64,000 nt of DNA from Pilatotrama ljubarskyi. Its lineage: Eukaryota > Basidiomycota > Agaricomycetes > Polyporales > Polyporaceae. The stretch lies in contig MU277734.1 of NCBI GenBank assembly GCA_022385805.1, positions 75,656-139,655 on the forward strand. Direction: 5' to 3'. The translations under genes were made by a program, and so were the position numbers. Below, in pieces: positions 48,111-60,552 of the stretch. The first letter of the stretch is position 1; every line of letters begins with the position of its first letter. Under the pieces are notes generated by a model. The model was not told the DNA's origin. It saw only the letters and a program-made list of their open reading frames with translations, and did no database searches.

Positions 48111-51100
48111 CGATCCGCGTCCGCCTGCGGCGCGTCTGCCCGCGTCCTTCCTCCGTTCTGCTTCTTCCTTCATCTCCGACTCCGAGACACCGCACTACAC
48201 GCTCCTTCGTTCCGACCGTGCCACATCGCCGAGTTCCCTGCCCAAAACCCTGACGCTCCTTCATTATACGATCGCGAGCTCGTTCTGCCACGCTTAGGTA
48301 ATGTTAATCTCTCGCAGCTCCCATTCCCGTGCCCGTACTGTTAGTAGCTGTATCCCTGTAGGTAGATGCCCCCTTTTAGATTTCAGCAATGGAACCTGTG
48401 ATTCAAACCCTCTCCTCAGCTGCGTTGCTCCTGCTTCTGGGCCGGAGGAAGCAAGAAAGGGTACCTTCGCCAGGGTTCGAACCGCGGTACAGGGTGCTTG
48501 CGCTCAATAGAGTCGCTCGGGCCGCGGCTCCGGATCTGCGCTCTCCGTTGAGCGCCCATGCCCTCGCCTCCGAGCGCTTAGCTCATTCATCCCGGCCTTC
48601 ATGAATTATTCGTGCGTCGCTATCCATTACAGCGCATCGCATGTGTCCGCGCGGATGTCGGTCGTCTCAGGTACGCTGGGCCGATGTCCGTGCTCTGATT
48701 ATCGAGAAGCACAGGGTACGTAGGAAGATGAGCCGCCCAGCGTTCATATCTTGACCACCGGCAGCTCAACGTGAACTTCGCTTCGCACCCTATGTGCGTG
48801 TAAATCATCGCATACGCGTGTTATATGCAAGAAGCTACACTCCTTCACCCTCACTATCTTGCAGAAGGGTATGCAAGTGCACGATCAACGTCCATCAGTC
48901 TCTCTGAGACGGAGCACTTTCAGCGCGCCGGATAGGCGCCCGTTCATTCCCGCCTGCGCCTCGCCTCCTGCACCACATCTCCATTCTCCGCCGCACGCAC
49001 ATGTCTCGGAGGCTGTATGATCCTATGGGTCCATATGTCCGCCGTCCATCGTCGCGCATCGCTGTTCGGCTCAGGATCGAGGGGGACATCGCGCGAGACG
49101 GTGCGTCGGGCGATCTCGATCACTCGAACAAGACCGGTGTGCCACCCAGATGTGCGTGTGCCACCCGGCAAATTCTTCCGCGCTGTGGATCTGTCATTCA
49201 TGTCGCGATACATTTGACGGGTGTGTTATGGGTCCGCGTTGGGATTTGGAGGCGGCGGCGTAGAAGCTTGGCTGAGGTGGCGGTGGGGAGGACTCGATCG
49301 TGATGGTTCTGGCAGGTGTGCGATCGGGTGAACGAAGATTTGTTTTACTCTTTGGAGGGGCAGGTGTCGAAGTGGGTGCGGGAACGTGTCGGGAGGAGGC
49401 CGCGTCGATCTGAGATATAAGGAAAGGTCCTTGACGAGCGGGAATGGTTTTCCTGTTATGAGGTGAGTAGAAGGCTGTAGTCATCGCATACTGTACAGTA
49501 ACAGGTTGAAGTCCTCCGACGAGACCACGGTACAGTGCTGAATGAGAGAGCGCCAAATGTCATAGCTACGTCCGCTGCCAGTATTTTACATATTAATAAT
49601 AGCGGTCTTCGACGGGGACAGCACTCAAACGCAGGTACATCCATAGCTTGCTCGAGGCGGTCGCGACTCGCGAGCTCTCCCTTGCATTCTTCAGACTTCG
49701 GGCTTGACAGTGAGCCGTAGCAGAGCAGAGCAAGCAGTGCGTGTCGGTGTAATTTTCACAGAGATGAAGATGCACTTAGAGTTGCTGACGCTTCGTACAG
49801 CCCACGCACCCTGGTTTTCAAAGCAGGCTGCGGGCCGTCCAAGAGCTGGTGTCGAAGAGAACCATATCCAGGGAGGGATACTATATTGCAAGTGGCTATG
49901 CCCCCCACGTGGCAAATCTGGTCCCGGCGGCATCGTCCCGCCCGACCGCGTCGGGATGCGCTGTAGACGCCCGACGGACATTGACGCGCCGTGTGCCACT
50001 CAGCCACAGGGCGCGTCGGAGTCGCTCCAAAGGCGGGTGTCCGCTCTCTTTTCTCTTCTTCCACCATCGTTGTCTCGCGCTTGCGATACTCTAAGTCCCA
50101 TCTTCCTCCATGCCTCTTCAGACAACCACTGGACACTCAGGGAGTCCCTTGCCGGCTTGTTCTCTCGGTGTTCTCTCAGGCTCGCGTCGGTAAGTACCGT
50201 CTACCGCAGCACTCTGGGGCAGAGTCTTTCTGACTCTGCTATATATGCGATCATCGTTTAGCCCGTGCACTTCATCGTGGCTATCTCCAGCTGCTTTGAC
50301 ACTACTGGACGATGCTCGTTACGGATGAGCTGCATATAGGAGCTCTTCGCGTCGGATCGCCGTGACACGGTATCAAACGACTTAGGGTAACACTCGAAGT
50401 CCTCGATGTGACCACAGCCCGTCGCAGCCTGGAGAGGCAACCCAGGATGACGCATTGGCGCAACTTCATGGCCCCATGCCACCTTTGCTACGGCAGACAT
50501 TACTTCCGGTGAGTGCAGCACTATGGAGATATGGCTACCCGGAACTCATCGAATGCTCTCAGGTTCGTGCCGGCAGGCTGTGCATCACCGTCTTACACAT
50601 GACATGCATGGAGGTAATCTGAGCATCGATGTTGCTTATTCATCTTGCGACAGACGCGTTGAAACGCTCCCCTCTGGATCTATTTGTGCCTCGCGTCTCC
50701 TACGACAAAGACAAAGTGAGTGTAGGTGCTCACCGTGCAGACAAGCAGCTGAGCACCGTCCAGAATTATTCGTACAGTCCTACTGGGGCTATTAAGGAAA
50801 GCAGCTCTCGCCGTTGAGACGGACTTGACAGTTTGACGCCTACCCTCCGTCAAGGGCGTGCACATGGCTGAAGTTCCTAGGTTCGAGCGTTTCATCGTCG
50901 TATATGCCATTTACTGACAGACAGTCCGGTAGCGACGCTGCCGCAGCACTTGCGAACGGATCGCGCGCGAACGACCTTCTCACCTCTCTATCGTCACTGG
51001 CTCGCTGCGCCGCCCGCACCGAATCGGGGAGTTCAGACCTGGCACTGAGAACTCGGAGGCTATTCTGGGGCGTCCTTCCTGTGCATGGCAGGCCTCATGT

Positions 51101-53525
51101 CCGACCCTGCCTGCCTCGTTCTCTCCCTCGTTGTGGCCAGCCATCACTGAAGCGCCCGGTCTTGACGCCGCCTTCATATACATCGATGCTGCAGCTCCTC
51201 CTCACGCCTCTCGTCTCTGGACACACTGCACTCTCGTCTCGTGGTGTCTCTCATCCGGTCATCGTATCGTCAATGCGCTTGTCATCTATACCAATAGTGA
51301 GCAAGCCCTCGGGGCGCAGTTAGCGGACTGGTCTGTTCTCATCCTCACGTATCGCCTTGGGTCCATTCCGCTGAAGCAACCGAAGCGATCGAGAGAATGT
51401 CGGGTAGCTCTTTATGGGCAGCCTTGTTCCGCCCTCCTTAGCCGAACTTGCCTGTCCGCGCGCAGATGTCGGTGAGCAGTGTAGCCCCATGAGCAGTTCA
51501 TACGGTGTGCATGCTGACCTGGCGAATCTACAGGGCCTAACAAATGCTCCTTCAGAGAATATTCATCTACGAAGCTGTCCTTACGTTGCTCGCGGACGCT
51601 TCTCATTGAAGACGTCGCGGCAGTAGCACCCGCCTCCACTGGCGCTGATGCGCCCACAAACCGCCTCGTGGGTATGCGGGCGCGCCCACAGATCACCTCG
51701 CTCCAGCCTTCTTGTCACCTCGTTCCCGCTAAGTTCGCGCGCGCGGTGTGATCATTGGAAGAATTCCCAAGGTGGGCGGCCCTGCTGCGCCCTCCTTAAA
51801 ACCAAAACAAGACGCGTTGGGGCGACGCTCCCGCCCGCTCTCCCCCTCCGCCTCTGGCCAGCTGCAGTGACATGGGCTTCATCTCTTTGACGTCGCTTTT
51901 CGAGCTATCTGTCTATCCTAGTGAACGCCGGCGCCACTGTCAGCGCTGTAGGGCTCAGAGGTGTGATGTTGGCCGACTGCGATCTTCGCTTGTTCTACTT
52001 GGTGCTTCCATTCTACTGCTTCTGCTCCCGCTTTCCCGCGCACGTCTCCTGATTTTGGGTCGTCCCTCGTCCAGCTCGGGATGTCTTGGTCGGGCGCTGG
52101 TCTGCTGAGCCTGGTCTAGTCTTCCTTGGGCAGTTCTTGGTGATGCTCTACCCTTCCGCTGCCGACGGACGGCCAGTTCTACTGCGCCTACTGTCTCTGA
52201 TGTCTCTAATCTACAGGTTCTTATTCTGCACCTCGGCCCTATGGCCGACTTGCGGATCTAGAGACTTTCAGCAGGTGCGCTGGAGTAGTTGACGTAGCCT
52301 GACCTGCCTCTTCGAGCCTAGCGGCTCTACGGGTTTGTCCAAGTCGATGAAGACCCTCGGTGAGTGCGGCACTCATGACACGTCCCTGCATCAGGCCGCA
52401 TGTGATACTGATGCGATATGGCGAGCAGCTCGAATGACAGGTTCATACTATGTTTTTTCTCTAGTCGAACTTCGCCGAGTGGTTGACGTCTCCCTTCCCC
52501 GACTATGTCGGGTATGCCTTCGAGACGTGACGATGGTCACTCAATTGACGCTATCCCTCCTCGTCGCGTATGGCACGGCATGCCTCGCCAATATTCAGCA
52601 TCCACACCTCGCGTGGAACGTAATGCGTCCACGGCGCCCGTAGGTTTTCCCGGTGCTCTCTATGACCGCACGATCCCGAGATACCGAGTACAATGGCAGC
52701 GTCATGCGCATGCTCCATCGATATTCCTCTCATTCAAGCGTTCTCCCTCATCTCCGTCAGCTCACACTCCGCGAAGAGACCCTGGCAACCCAGGCGACTG
52801 GGCGTGCGCACGGGGAACCCTTTGTTCGCGAATACACGCCTTGTACTCTTTCCGTCGGCTGACGGTGAGATACTGATGGAATGTATGTTTCGACCTCTCA
52901 CCGCGCGCTTGCTCTGCTGACATAAATTTCAACCTTACAGGTTATGGCAATCATTGAAATCACCCGCTGGCGGAGGGCGTCCGGACTTGTCGAGCTTCTC
53001 CGGCTCCCATCCGGAATACGTGTGCCCCGTGCCGCTCAATCAAGCAAGCCGTCCGTTCTCGGCGCGCCAGGAACCAATCGCGCGTAGAGTTACGTCCACC
53101 GGGCTTCCGACCGCATGCTCCCTTCCACCAGAATTAGGGCGCGAGGCCGTTCTGGCGACGGAAGGCGCGTCCACGAGAACGTCTATTTGATTGGAAAGGT
53201 GGAAGTATTTACAAAATAAAGATCCGCGACGCGGAAATAACCTAGCAGAGTGAGTGGGTCTGCGCGCGAATAACCAAGGGGCCTGCGAAACTGAGAACAC
53301 CACACAGCTCACTCGCCCCCTGGGGCGAGCCAAATAATGGATACAGTGCGACGCGTCGCCGGGATAATGATACAGTGTTACAGGGAACCTCACCTTTGCG
53401 AGGACCGCGATGCGGAGACCAGACCAGAACAGGACGATACGAGGCGAGAGAGGACACGACAACAGCGAGATATGCAATAAACAAAATAACGAGCGGTGAG
53501 TGAAGACGGGCGCGCGGGAAGCGTT
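48111..53525. other. long gene-free stretch
   Basis: About 5.4 kb without a supported gene. Frames of 60-185 codons overlap on both strands and match nothing I know. A tRNA/SINE-like element is at 48450-48530. The right end (53200-53525) is the 3' region of the second HMG-box gene. Confidence 0.4.
48450..48530 (-). repeat. tRNA-like element, possible SINE head
   Basis: On the minus strand GGTTCGAACC (48483-48474) matches the RNA polymerase III B box. About 30 bases upstream GGCCCGAGCGA (48523-48513) resembles an A box. The T-arm stems do not pair well and no complete cloverleaf with acceptor stem can be drawn, so this is not a good tRNA gene. A tRNA-derived SINE or decayed tRNA fits better. 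Confidence 0.45.
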
Positions 53526-55125
53526 CTACATCGCGTACGTGGGTACGGGTGCCAGGTAGGTCGGAGCAAAGGCGGCGGCGTCCACGGACTCGACTGTCGA
53601 GCGCCCGTAGTACGTCGAGAAGTCGTTCTTGTCTGGGGCCCCGAAGCCCTGCGCCCCGTACGACATGTCAACGCCCGCGGAAGCGCAGTACGCTGGAACA
53701 CCAGCGGCGCTGTAGACGTGCTGCTGCTGCTGAGGTAAGAACTCCGGGGACGGATCGTAGCCCTCGTTCAGCGCGGGAAGGTAGCTGTCCATCACCAACG
53801 TGGGATCGCAGAGGCCGTGGACCGCCGAGTACGTCTGCGGCGTGCCAGGCATACTCGAGAGCGGAGAGGAAGAAGCGGTCCAGTTGTCCATGAAGGACGT
53901 GTCGATGGTGAGGCAGCTGGGATCGTACCCCTCGGGCGCGGACATGCAGGAATCCTGGGAGTCCTGCTGGTAGGTGTCGTACACGCCCTGTTGATCGAGG
54001 GGATCACAGGTCTGGTACTGGGGCATCGCGGGAGTCGCGGCGTTGTCGAAAGAGAATGTATTGAAATCCTGCGCCACAACGTCAGTAAATCGCCACCGGT
54101 TGAGGTCGCTAACGGATACTCACAAAGGAAGGATTGGTGGGAGGGAGTGGATACGAAGGAGTAGTGGGTATGTATGGCGACGAAGGCGAGCTGTACCAAT
54201 CGCTCTCGGTGTCCGCCTCCGAAGGGGACGGCGAAGGCGTCGCGCACGAGGGCGAGGGCGCGCGAGGAGCGTCGGGCTGCGAGCTCGAGGACCGCTTCGA
54301 CTTACGCTTCGACGGCGTCGAAGGCTCCGGACTGAGGAAGGGCGCGTTCGAGTGCTCGGTGTCGGGCGCCGGCGCGGACGACGAGCGTCGGTAGTGTCGC
54401 GCCGTGATCGGCGCCTCGAAGCGGGTCACGATCTCTGGGACGTGGTGGCGGTCGAACTCCTGGATCGCCTGGTCGAGCTCGCGGCCTTTCTTACCCTCGA
54501 CGAGGAGCTGCGCGATCTTCGCGCATCTCTTCAAGTCTTTGGGCTCGACTTCTCTGACCTTCCGCTTCTCCGCCGGCGCCTTCCCCTTCGTGTGCAGGGG
54601 TCGGAACGCGTACTGGGGGAACTTCCGCTTGTGCTCCTCGAGCGCGGCCTTGGCCTTGGCGTGCCAGACTTGTCGCTCCTCGTGCGGGAGATTTTGCCAG
54701 GTGAGCCCGATGATCTTGGACAGCGTGCTGTGGTTGGTCTCGACCTCGGAAGAAACGTGCTGGTTCTTGATGAAGGCCGAGCGGAAGAGGATGAACGCGT
54801 TCGGGGGGCGGGGAATGTGGTTCTCGGGCTTCTTCTTCGCGTGCGCGGCGGCTCTGCGCGCGGCAGCGCTGCAGTCGTCGCCGGCGGGGAAGAGGAGCGA
54901 GTCCGCATAGGCGTCGGCCAGGCTGGGAGGATCGTTGTAGGTGCCCGGCGTGATGTTCGGCGCGAAGGCGATACTCTGCGGCGTCGACTCGATCTTGACC
55001 GACACGTCCGTGGCCAGTCGAACATCTGGCACGGGGGCTTTATCAGTCAAGCAGGTGCGTCGTCGATCGTTGGTTCTACCTTGCGCTGCGCTGCGCTTCG
55101 AAGAGCGAACGCGTTGGGCAGGCAT
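53526..55125 (-). CDS. HMG-box transcription factor (MATA_HMG type), paralogue 2
   Basis: Exons on the minus strand are 55125-55080, 55025-54124 and 54068-53526 (introns 54 bp, phase 1, and 55 bp, phase 0), giving 496 residues. The first intron is a multiple of three without a stop, so an unspliced reading also stays open; the donor GTAGAA is weak but the acceptor and branch region (TTGACTGA) are good. The HMG box spans about residues 84-165: HIPRPPNAFILFRSAF, then LSKIIGLTWQNLPHEERQVW and FPQYAFRP. A Ser/Pro-rich region and a Gln/Tyr-rich C-terminus (FLPQQQQHVY) follow, perhaps an activation domain. It shares the MPA-x-R-x-R start and both intron phases with the gene at 3061-4947. Confidence 0.88.
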
Positions 55126-58100
55126 CGCAGGGAGACCGAATGAGGTAAATGCCTAGGGTTGCACAGCGGACGCAGAGGGGATGGTGACTCGAGAGCCCGG
55201 GGAAGTGATGGAGGAGGGGTGTCGCAAATGGAGAATTGGTGGGAGATTACATACGTCTTATAGCGGGCGTGAGCACGGGGGTGTGAACTCGCCTGAACTC
55301 CGAAATCGAGGCGTTAATGGTCAGTCGACGCTTACCCGAATCGGCGAACTGAAGTAATCTCGCTAACATCCAGCCCATTTTCTTGTCCGATAAGCCTCCA
55401 CAGAACAAGCAATCCTGACCCGGCGTAAGGGATACGTCGATTCGGGCAGGTCACGGTCGCCTCCCCTAACCGCCCATCCGACTGATTATTCTTCCCAATT
55501 ACGTGTGTGCATCCGGCATAACGTCGACGGTGGGAATCGGCTTGCGAGGACGTCGCCGGACTCGACGCGGGCCTTGCCCCGCCATCCTGGAGAAAGACGA
55601 CTTGTGGGGGTAGCAGAGCTGGAGGAGGCCAGCAAGATCGAGATACGCATAACGGGACGACCGGACCCATGTGGCGCAACCAGCTATGCTGAATTGAGCA
55701 ATTGTTGTACTGGCGCGCTCCTCGGGTGAGTTCCCACAGTACCTGCGAGCGTCAGAGTGTAGTGATGGCGATTTGTTCGCTCGCCCTAGCCCGCAACGAC
55801 GAGCACAAGCTGCCTTGTAAGTTGTAGGTTGCGTATTCAGCGCCTGTCATAATGTCGGGCCCGTCGACGGCCAGGGCGATGAGGCTCGGCGCAGTATAAC
55901 GCCACATCTGGGATCCGATTGACTAGCCGTCGGCCTGATCAGGCCAACGGAGGCAAATGTCCATCGTCCCGATCGTGGTGCACGCATCATCACCTGCATC
56001 GCCGGGCAGTGGAGGGCTCCTGGCCTCCACCTCCAACGCTCGCTCCTCGGCCTTCGCATCGACACAACGCCTTCCATCCATGTCTCCAACTACAGCCGTT
56101 GCGAGCGGCCAGTCTTCTGGCACACGAAGCGCGGGAGTATTTGGAGATCTTCATCAGCTGCGAGCGCCCACGAATCTGGAAGGTGTCGAGAGCCCTGATG
56201 CCTACGCTGATACTCGGCCGTGGTCCATGGTCAGGCTGGATGCTTCTCCTCCCCCTCCTGATCTCTTGAATTTGCTCCAGGGTCGTCATCGTCAACCCTT
56301 GGCAGGCCGATTTACCTCATGCCAATCGCGGCGGCACAGCCGGGTAGACGACCAGGATACCGTAGGGTACCTGGCGCGCCAAACGCAGAACTCTCACTGA
56401 TATGCAGACGCCCGCCTTCCTTGAGGTTCCCTTGTCCGGCCGACGTTCTCTCCACGGTCCATTCCGATGCACTCACAGGGTGTTGCTAATCCAGGCAAGC
56501 CGCCAATGCCCAGTAAGGTGTCTCCCTCTCTACCTTGAACGATCCTGGACCGCGTGGGTGCACGCGGAGGCGTCCCAAACGCTGCCAGGAAAATGCCGTT
56601 CCTATCATGACGCGGAATGCCAGAGGAATAGCGGCTATCCCAAGAAGCTCGTGCATCTACTGACGTGCTATTCCAAGTACACGAGCGATGCGGAGAAGAG
56701 ATCTCGCGCACCGTCCCTCGTGACCGCCGATGGGATTTTTCATGTGGACGACTCCCGCTGTTTGTACAGCGGAGCAAGGTGCGCAAATATCGTTGCAATA
56801 GTACAGATTTGGCGCCCCTGTGTCGATATCAGAAACAGCTTCCCGACCAGCCGAAGACGCACCGTGCTGGTTGTACTATCGTTGAGGAGTCCTGGGACGC
56901 CGCCCACCAGATCCAGGCAACCTTGTTCATTGCCTCTGCACACCGGTGCCCGCGAAGACGCTGCGGGGAGCACTAGACCGGATAAGTAAAGGAGAGACGT
57001 ACGAAGCAGATCCTCCACGGAGGCTCTTCCCAGCTCCAATGCGTCTTCTCTCGTGCACATGACGGCAGCGCATCCAGCATCGCTTGTTTTCATCTTCTCT
57101 TCCTCGCTCATCTCCCGGGCGATGGGTCCGATAGAGCAAGGAGATGAGCCGGTCGAAGTCGCACTGCACCCAGAGTCAATTTAGCTGCCTATTTCGCCCT
57201 CTTACGCACGTCGCGCGAAGCGTCGCCAGCACGAGCAGGCCCAGCAATGAGGGAAAATCAGTGCGAGGGACCCGCCTGCCCGTTTCCCAACGACCACGCC
57301 CCGCGCAACGTGGCTTCATACACGTGTACGGAGCTGATGACCGTGGCATGCCCCCTCCAATTCCCAGCCCAAAAGGAGGGATCCGGGCGTGCTGCAGGCT
57401 AATTTGTGACCCACTCGATAAGCTTCCGCGGCGCCAGAGAGGGCGGCAGCTACTTACCTGGTGCGCGCACCGACCGATCGTCCCCGCCCGCTGCACGGCC
57501 CGGAGGCGGGCGCCTGCTCGCGCGTATGAACGGGGGAAGGGCCATTTCCCTGCGCTCTGGACCGCGAAAAGTCATGCGGAGATGCGGATGGATGAACTCG
57601 GCGGTCGCGCAGCTGAATATCGCATGTGGCGGGACGACATCGCGCCACGCATATACACAGCTGTGCCTTGAGGCGTCGAGGGTGCAGGGGGGCGGAAATG
57701 AGCTTGTCAGCCGGAGCCGCAGAGGGCTTCATGCAGACGCAGTCGTAGCGCCAATATGCACGACCGGCTTGCCTGCCGCTGCCTGGCGAACGTGTGGTTT
57801 CGGCCAACGATAGCCCGAGGGTTGACATTGCCGAATCAACCGGGTGGTGTTGTGGGCGTTCACGTTGCCAGCAGAGCATCCCCGCCGACGTTGAAGGGCT
57901 TCTCAGAACAGGAGATGAACGTGCGCAGATGGCACAATACCGGGCGCGAATCCATAGCGGGTCCTCCGAAGCAGGCGCCGCGTTGTCGGGCAACAAGTGG
58001 ACCATGCGTATCTGCTCCGTCTGTCAGCACATGCCAGCGGAGCGCAAGTGTCGTATCATACGAGGAATACAAGGCAGCGCAGCAAAGTGCACTTACCATT

Positions 58101-59565
58101 CTTGTGTCTCTGCCATCCACACCTTCTCAACGTCACATCGGATCCTCGTCGGGCTTCTGGCGAGAACCATAGCTAGTGCGAGATCCAGCATCTAATACAG
58201 AATCCCAGTCATAGCTGTTGTTGGGACCTAAGAACACAGACTGACAAGGCAAGTGTCAGTGGGCGCCGTTGTCAATTGTCGCTTCGATGTGATCCGCAGC
58301 CGCACTGATGTTTGACACTAAAGGACGAGGGGAAACTGGCCAGGTAGCTTCAAGGTTGTCTTGTGGTTTGCATGACAGCCTGAGCGAGAGGTGGGGACTC
58401 GTTCACGAAGTAGCAGTTCTTGCGGATTTACATAACAGCGGAAGCGAGTAGCAGTACTCACCTATTCGGCGGGAGCGCTCAATCTCAGAAGCGAGCGTAC
58501 TAGCGGACTGGGACCGGAAGGCACCTCGTCTCGTACCGAGCCTCCAACTGACCAAACCAGCATTCCGCGATGTGACCTCACTAGGACATTGTTGTCGGAA
58601 CGAAGCCCTAGAGCCGCCGACAGCCTATCCTACGGATAAACGGCTTTCGAGGATAGTTGGTGACGGATGTGGCGATTCGGAGAGTTGCTGGGATCTAGTG
58701 GGCCGGGCTGTACTGCCAGTGGCCGCCTGTAGTGAGTTCTAGCGGATGAATTGCGCCCTTTCCATGGTGACATGGACTCGAAGGAAGGGTCCTGCTATCG
58801 GGTTTGTGGTTGGTTGTCAGAGCGTCGTATATCGCTCCCGTAGGCTCCTGCTAGGTCATTCCCCGCTGAAGGGCCCGATCGGCTGAGACTTCACGGTACC
58901 CTCTGTTTCGACTATCGCGTGGATATCGAGAGCGAGGCGGTGAACACTCCAGGTATGCGCGGTGGGACGCAGGCACGCGGCGTTCCACGACGGATACCTT
59001 GAGCATGCATAGCCTGCGCAAATCAGTAAGGGAATTGAATCTAGAAGGCCGCTTGGGTGATGACCGTCGTGCACAGACATGCCAGAAGCATTTAGCATGA
59101 CCTAGAGGTGAAACCGCTCAAGTGATGCAGCTGAAGTCCACCACCCAACGCGCACACATCGACCTCGGGAGGGATAGCCACATAGCCAATCAGAACATGT
59201 GGCGTATTGATATTCATGCGCGCGCGAACACAGGGGATAGGTGGAGAGGGGGTAATCAGCTGGACGATGAAAGAGACAGCGAAATCCTGGAACTGACGTA
59301 CATGATAAGTGATAGTCCGCGCTCTGACCGGAGCACGTATTACCGTGATGAGCATACACTCAGTTGAACGAGGTGGTTTGTAGAGGTTGTTGTCAAATTC
59401 TGTGATTGCGGAACATGAACGGCTCGAGGAGCATCGCAGGGGTATTACTGATCTCTGGTATAGACTGGTGAGCCCAGTCACAACGAAGGCCAATCAAGAA
59501 AGCAACCGCAGCACTCACGCTTAAGTACACGATGGCCCACCTTTGAGCGGGAACCATTCGCCTTT
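55126..59565. other. gene-poor stretch
   Basis: No supported gene in 4.4 kb. The first part holds the promoter of the second HMG-box gene. Frames up to 195 codons (for example 56402-56989 plus) show no domain or consistent splice pattern. Confidence 0.35.
55257..55262 (-). promoter_or_regulatory. TATA-like box of the second HMG-box gene
   Basis: TATAAG on the minus strand, about 130 bases before the ATG at 55125. Confidence 0.45.
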
Positions 59566-60024
59566 TCACTGGAAATGGGCGTTGGAAACGTGTCCGTCGA
59601 TGACATAGAACACACGCACCAGCACAATAGCGTCGGCTTCGATTTCGACTAGCATCTCCCACGAAACGAACCTCGCGCCAACAACCATCGTCGCCGCAGG
59701 ACCAAACCCGCCTAGTGCCTCCTTCAACGCCTTCCCAACGCTGTCTGCGTCCGACGCCTCCGTCACGAACATGCGCACGCGTGTGATGTCCTTGGCCGAG
59801 CCGCCTAGTCCCTCCACTGCGCGTTGGATCTCGGCGAAGATAGCGCGTGCTTGGTCGTACGCGGATCCGGGATGGAGAAGCTGACCAGAGATAGGATCGA
59901 TTGATGTGGTGCCGGACACGGCGATGAAGGGCCCTCGACGCACGGCCCTGGAGTAACCGAACTCCCTCTCGTACGGGTTGGCTGTCTGGAAGCGGAGTGT
60001 TTCTGTAGTGGGCGATGTGGACAT
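59566..60024 (-). CDS. RidA/YjgF/UK114 family protein
   Basis: Single exon of 152 residues starting at the ATG at 60024. Typical features are ANPYEREFGYSRAVRRGPFI, VSGTTSIDPISGQLLHPGSA, QARAIFAEIQRAVEGLGGSA, ITRVRMFVTEASDA and the closing block MLVEIEADAIV. Canonical RidA proteins hydrolyse reactive enamine/imine intermediates made by PLP enzymes. The catalytic Arg of canonical RidA usually sits in the V-x-x-R-x-F/Y region, and an Arg is present in TRVRMF. The last 20 residues, VRVFYVIDGHVSNAHFQ, extend past the usual family end; a GTGCGT donor there hints at an unseen small exon. Confidence 0.88.
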   Translation of the reverse strand: MSTSPTTETLRFQTANPYEREFGYSRAVRRGPFIAVSGTTSIDPISGQLLHPGSAYDQARAIFAEIQRAVEGLGGSAKDITRVRMFVTEASDADSVGKALKEALGGFGPAATMVVGARFVSWEMLVEIEADAIVLVRVFYVIDGHVSNAHFQ

Positions 60025-60552
60025 CACTGAATAGCTGTATCAGGCCTTGGGAGTCGATGCTATACTTGAGTACTTACCTTAGCCTAGCTCGCCACCATCT
60101 TCTCAGCGCCATGACTCCAGAGTCACACACGTATTGACTCGATGGGTTTGCGAAACTTACGTCCCGCAAGACAATTCACACCGCTGAAGGTCCAAAGAGA
60201 CATCGATTATATGTAGCATGTGTCGCAGAGCTTGAGGCAAGGAGCATGGTGATGATGGTAAGAAACAAGAGAGACATCGCCCCATTGTTGCTTTGCGTCC
60301 GCTTCCTCCCCAACTACGGCGACTTCGTCGCTGCAGGCATGCACCAGCTCCGTTGAGCTGACTATATGCGCATATCCCAGGATTGGATCGCTGCACCAAT
60401 CGACAGCAACGGCGGGCAGTGGTCCCAAACCTGTATATTACTGTCATAACTGCCGCTGCAGCGCTCGCAAGCTGAGGCAGAGCCTCGTGTTCGCATCTCG
60501 TCTTTATCCTCTCCCATCTCTCTCGCACACCGTCTTCGCCGTTCGGGTCGAC
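60025..60552. promoter_or_regulatory. shared divergent promoter region
   Basis: This 528-bp gap separates the start codons of the RidA gene (minus) and the DUF6699 gene (plus). No distinct box was identified. Confidence 0.4.

Noticed and set aside
47153..48253. 366-codon plus-strand frame overlapping the MTEY paralogue 2
   Set aside because: Out-of-frame shadow with Pro/Arg-rich composition; the other frame has matching paralogue ends.
54043..55143. 366-codon plus-strand open frame opposite the second HMG-box gene
   Set aside because: Antisense shadow; composition is Arg/Leu/Gly-rich and motif-free, while the minus strand encodes a clear HMG box.
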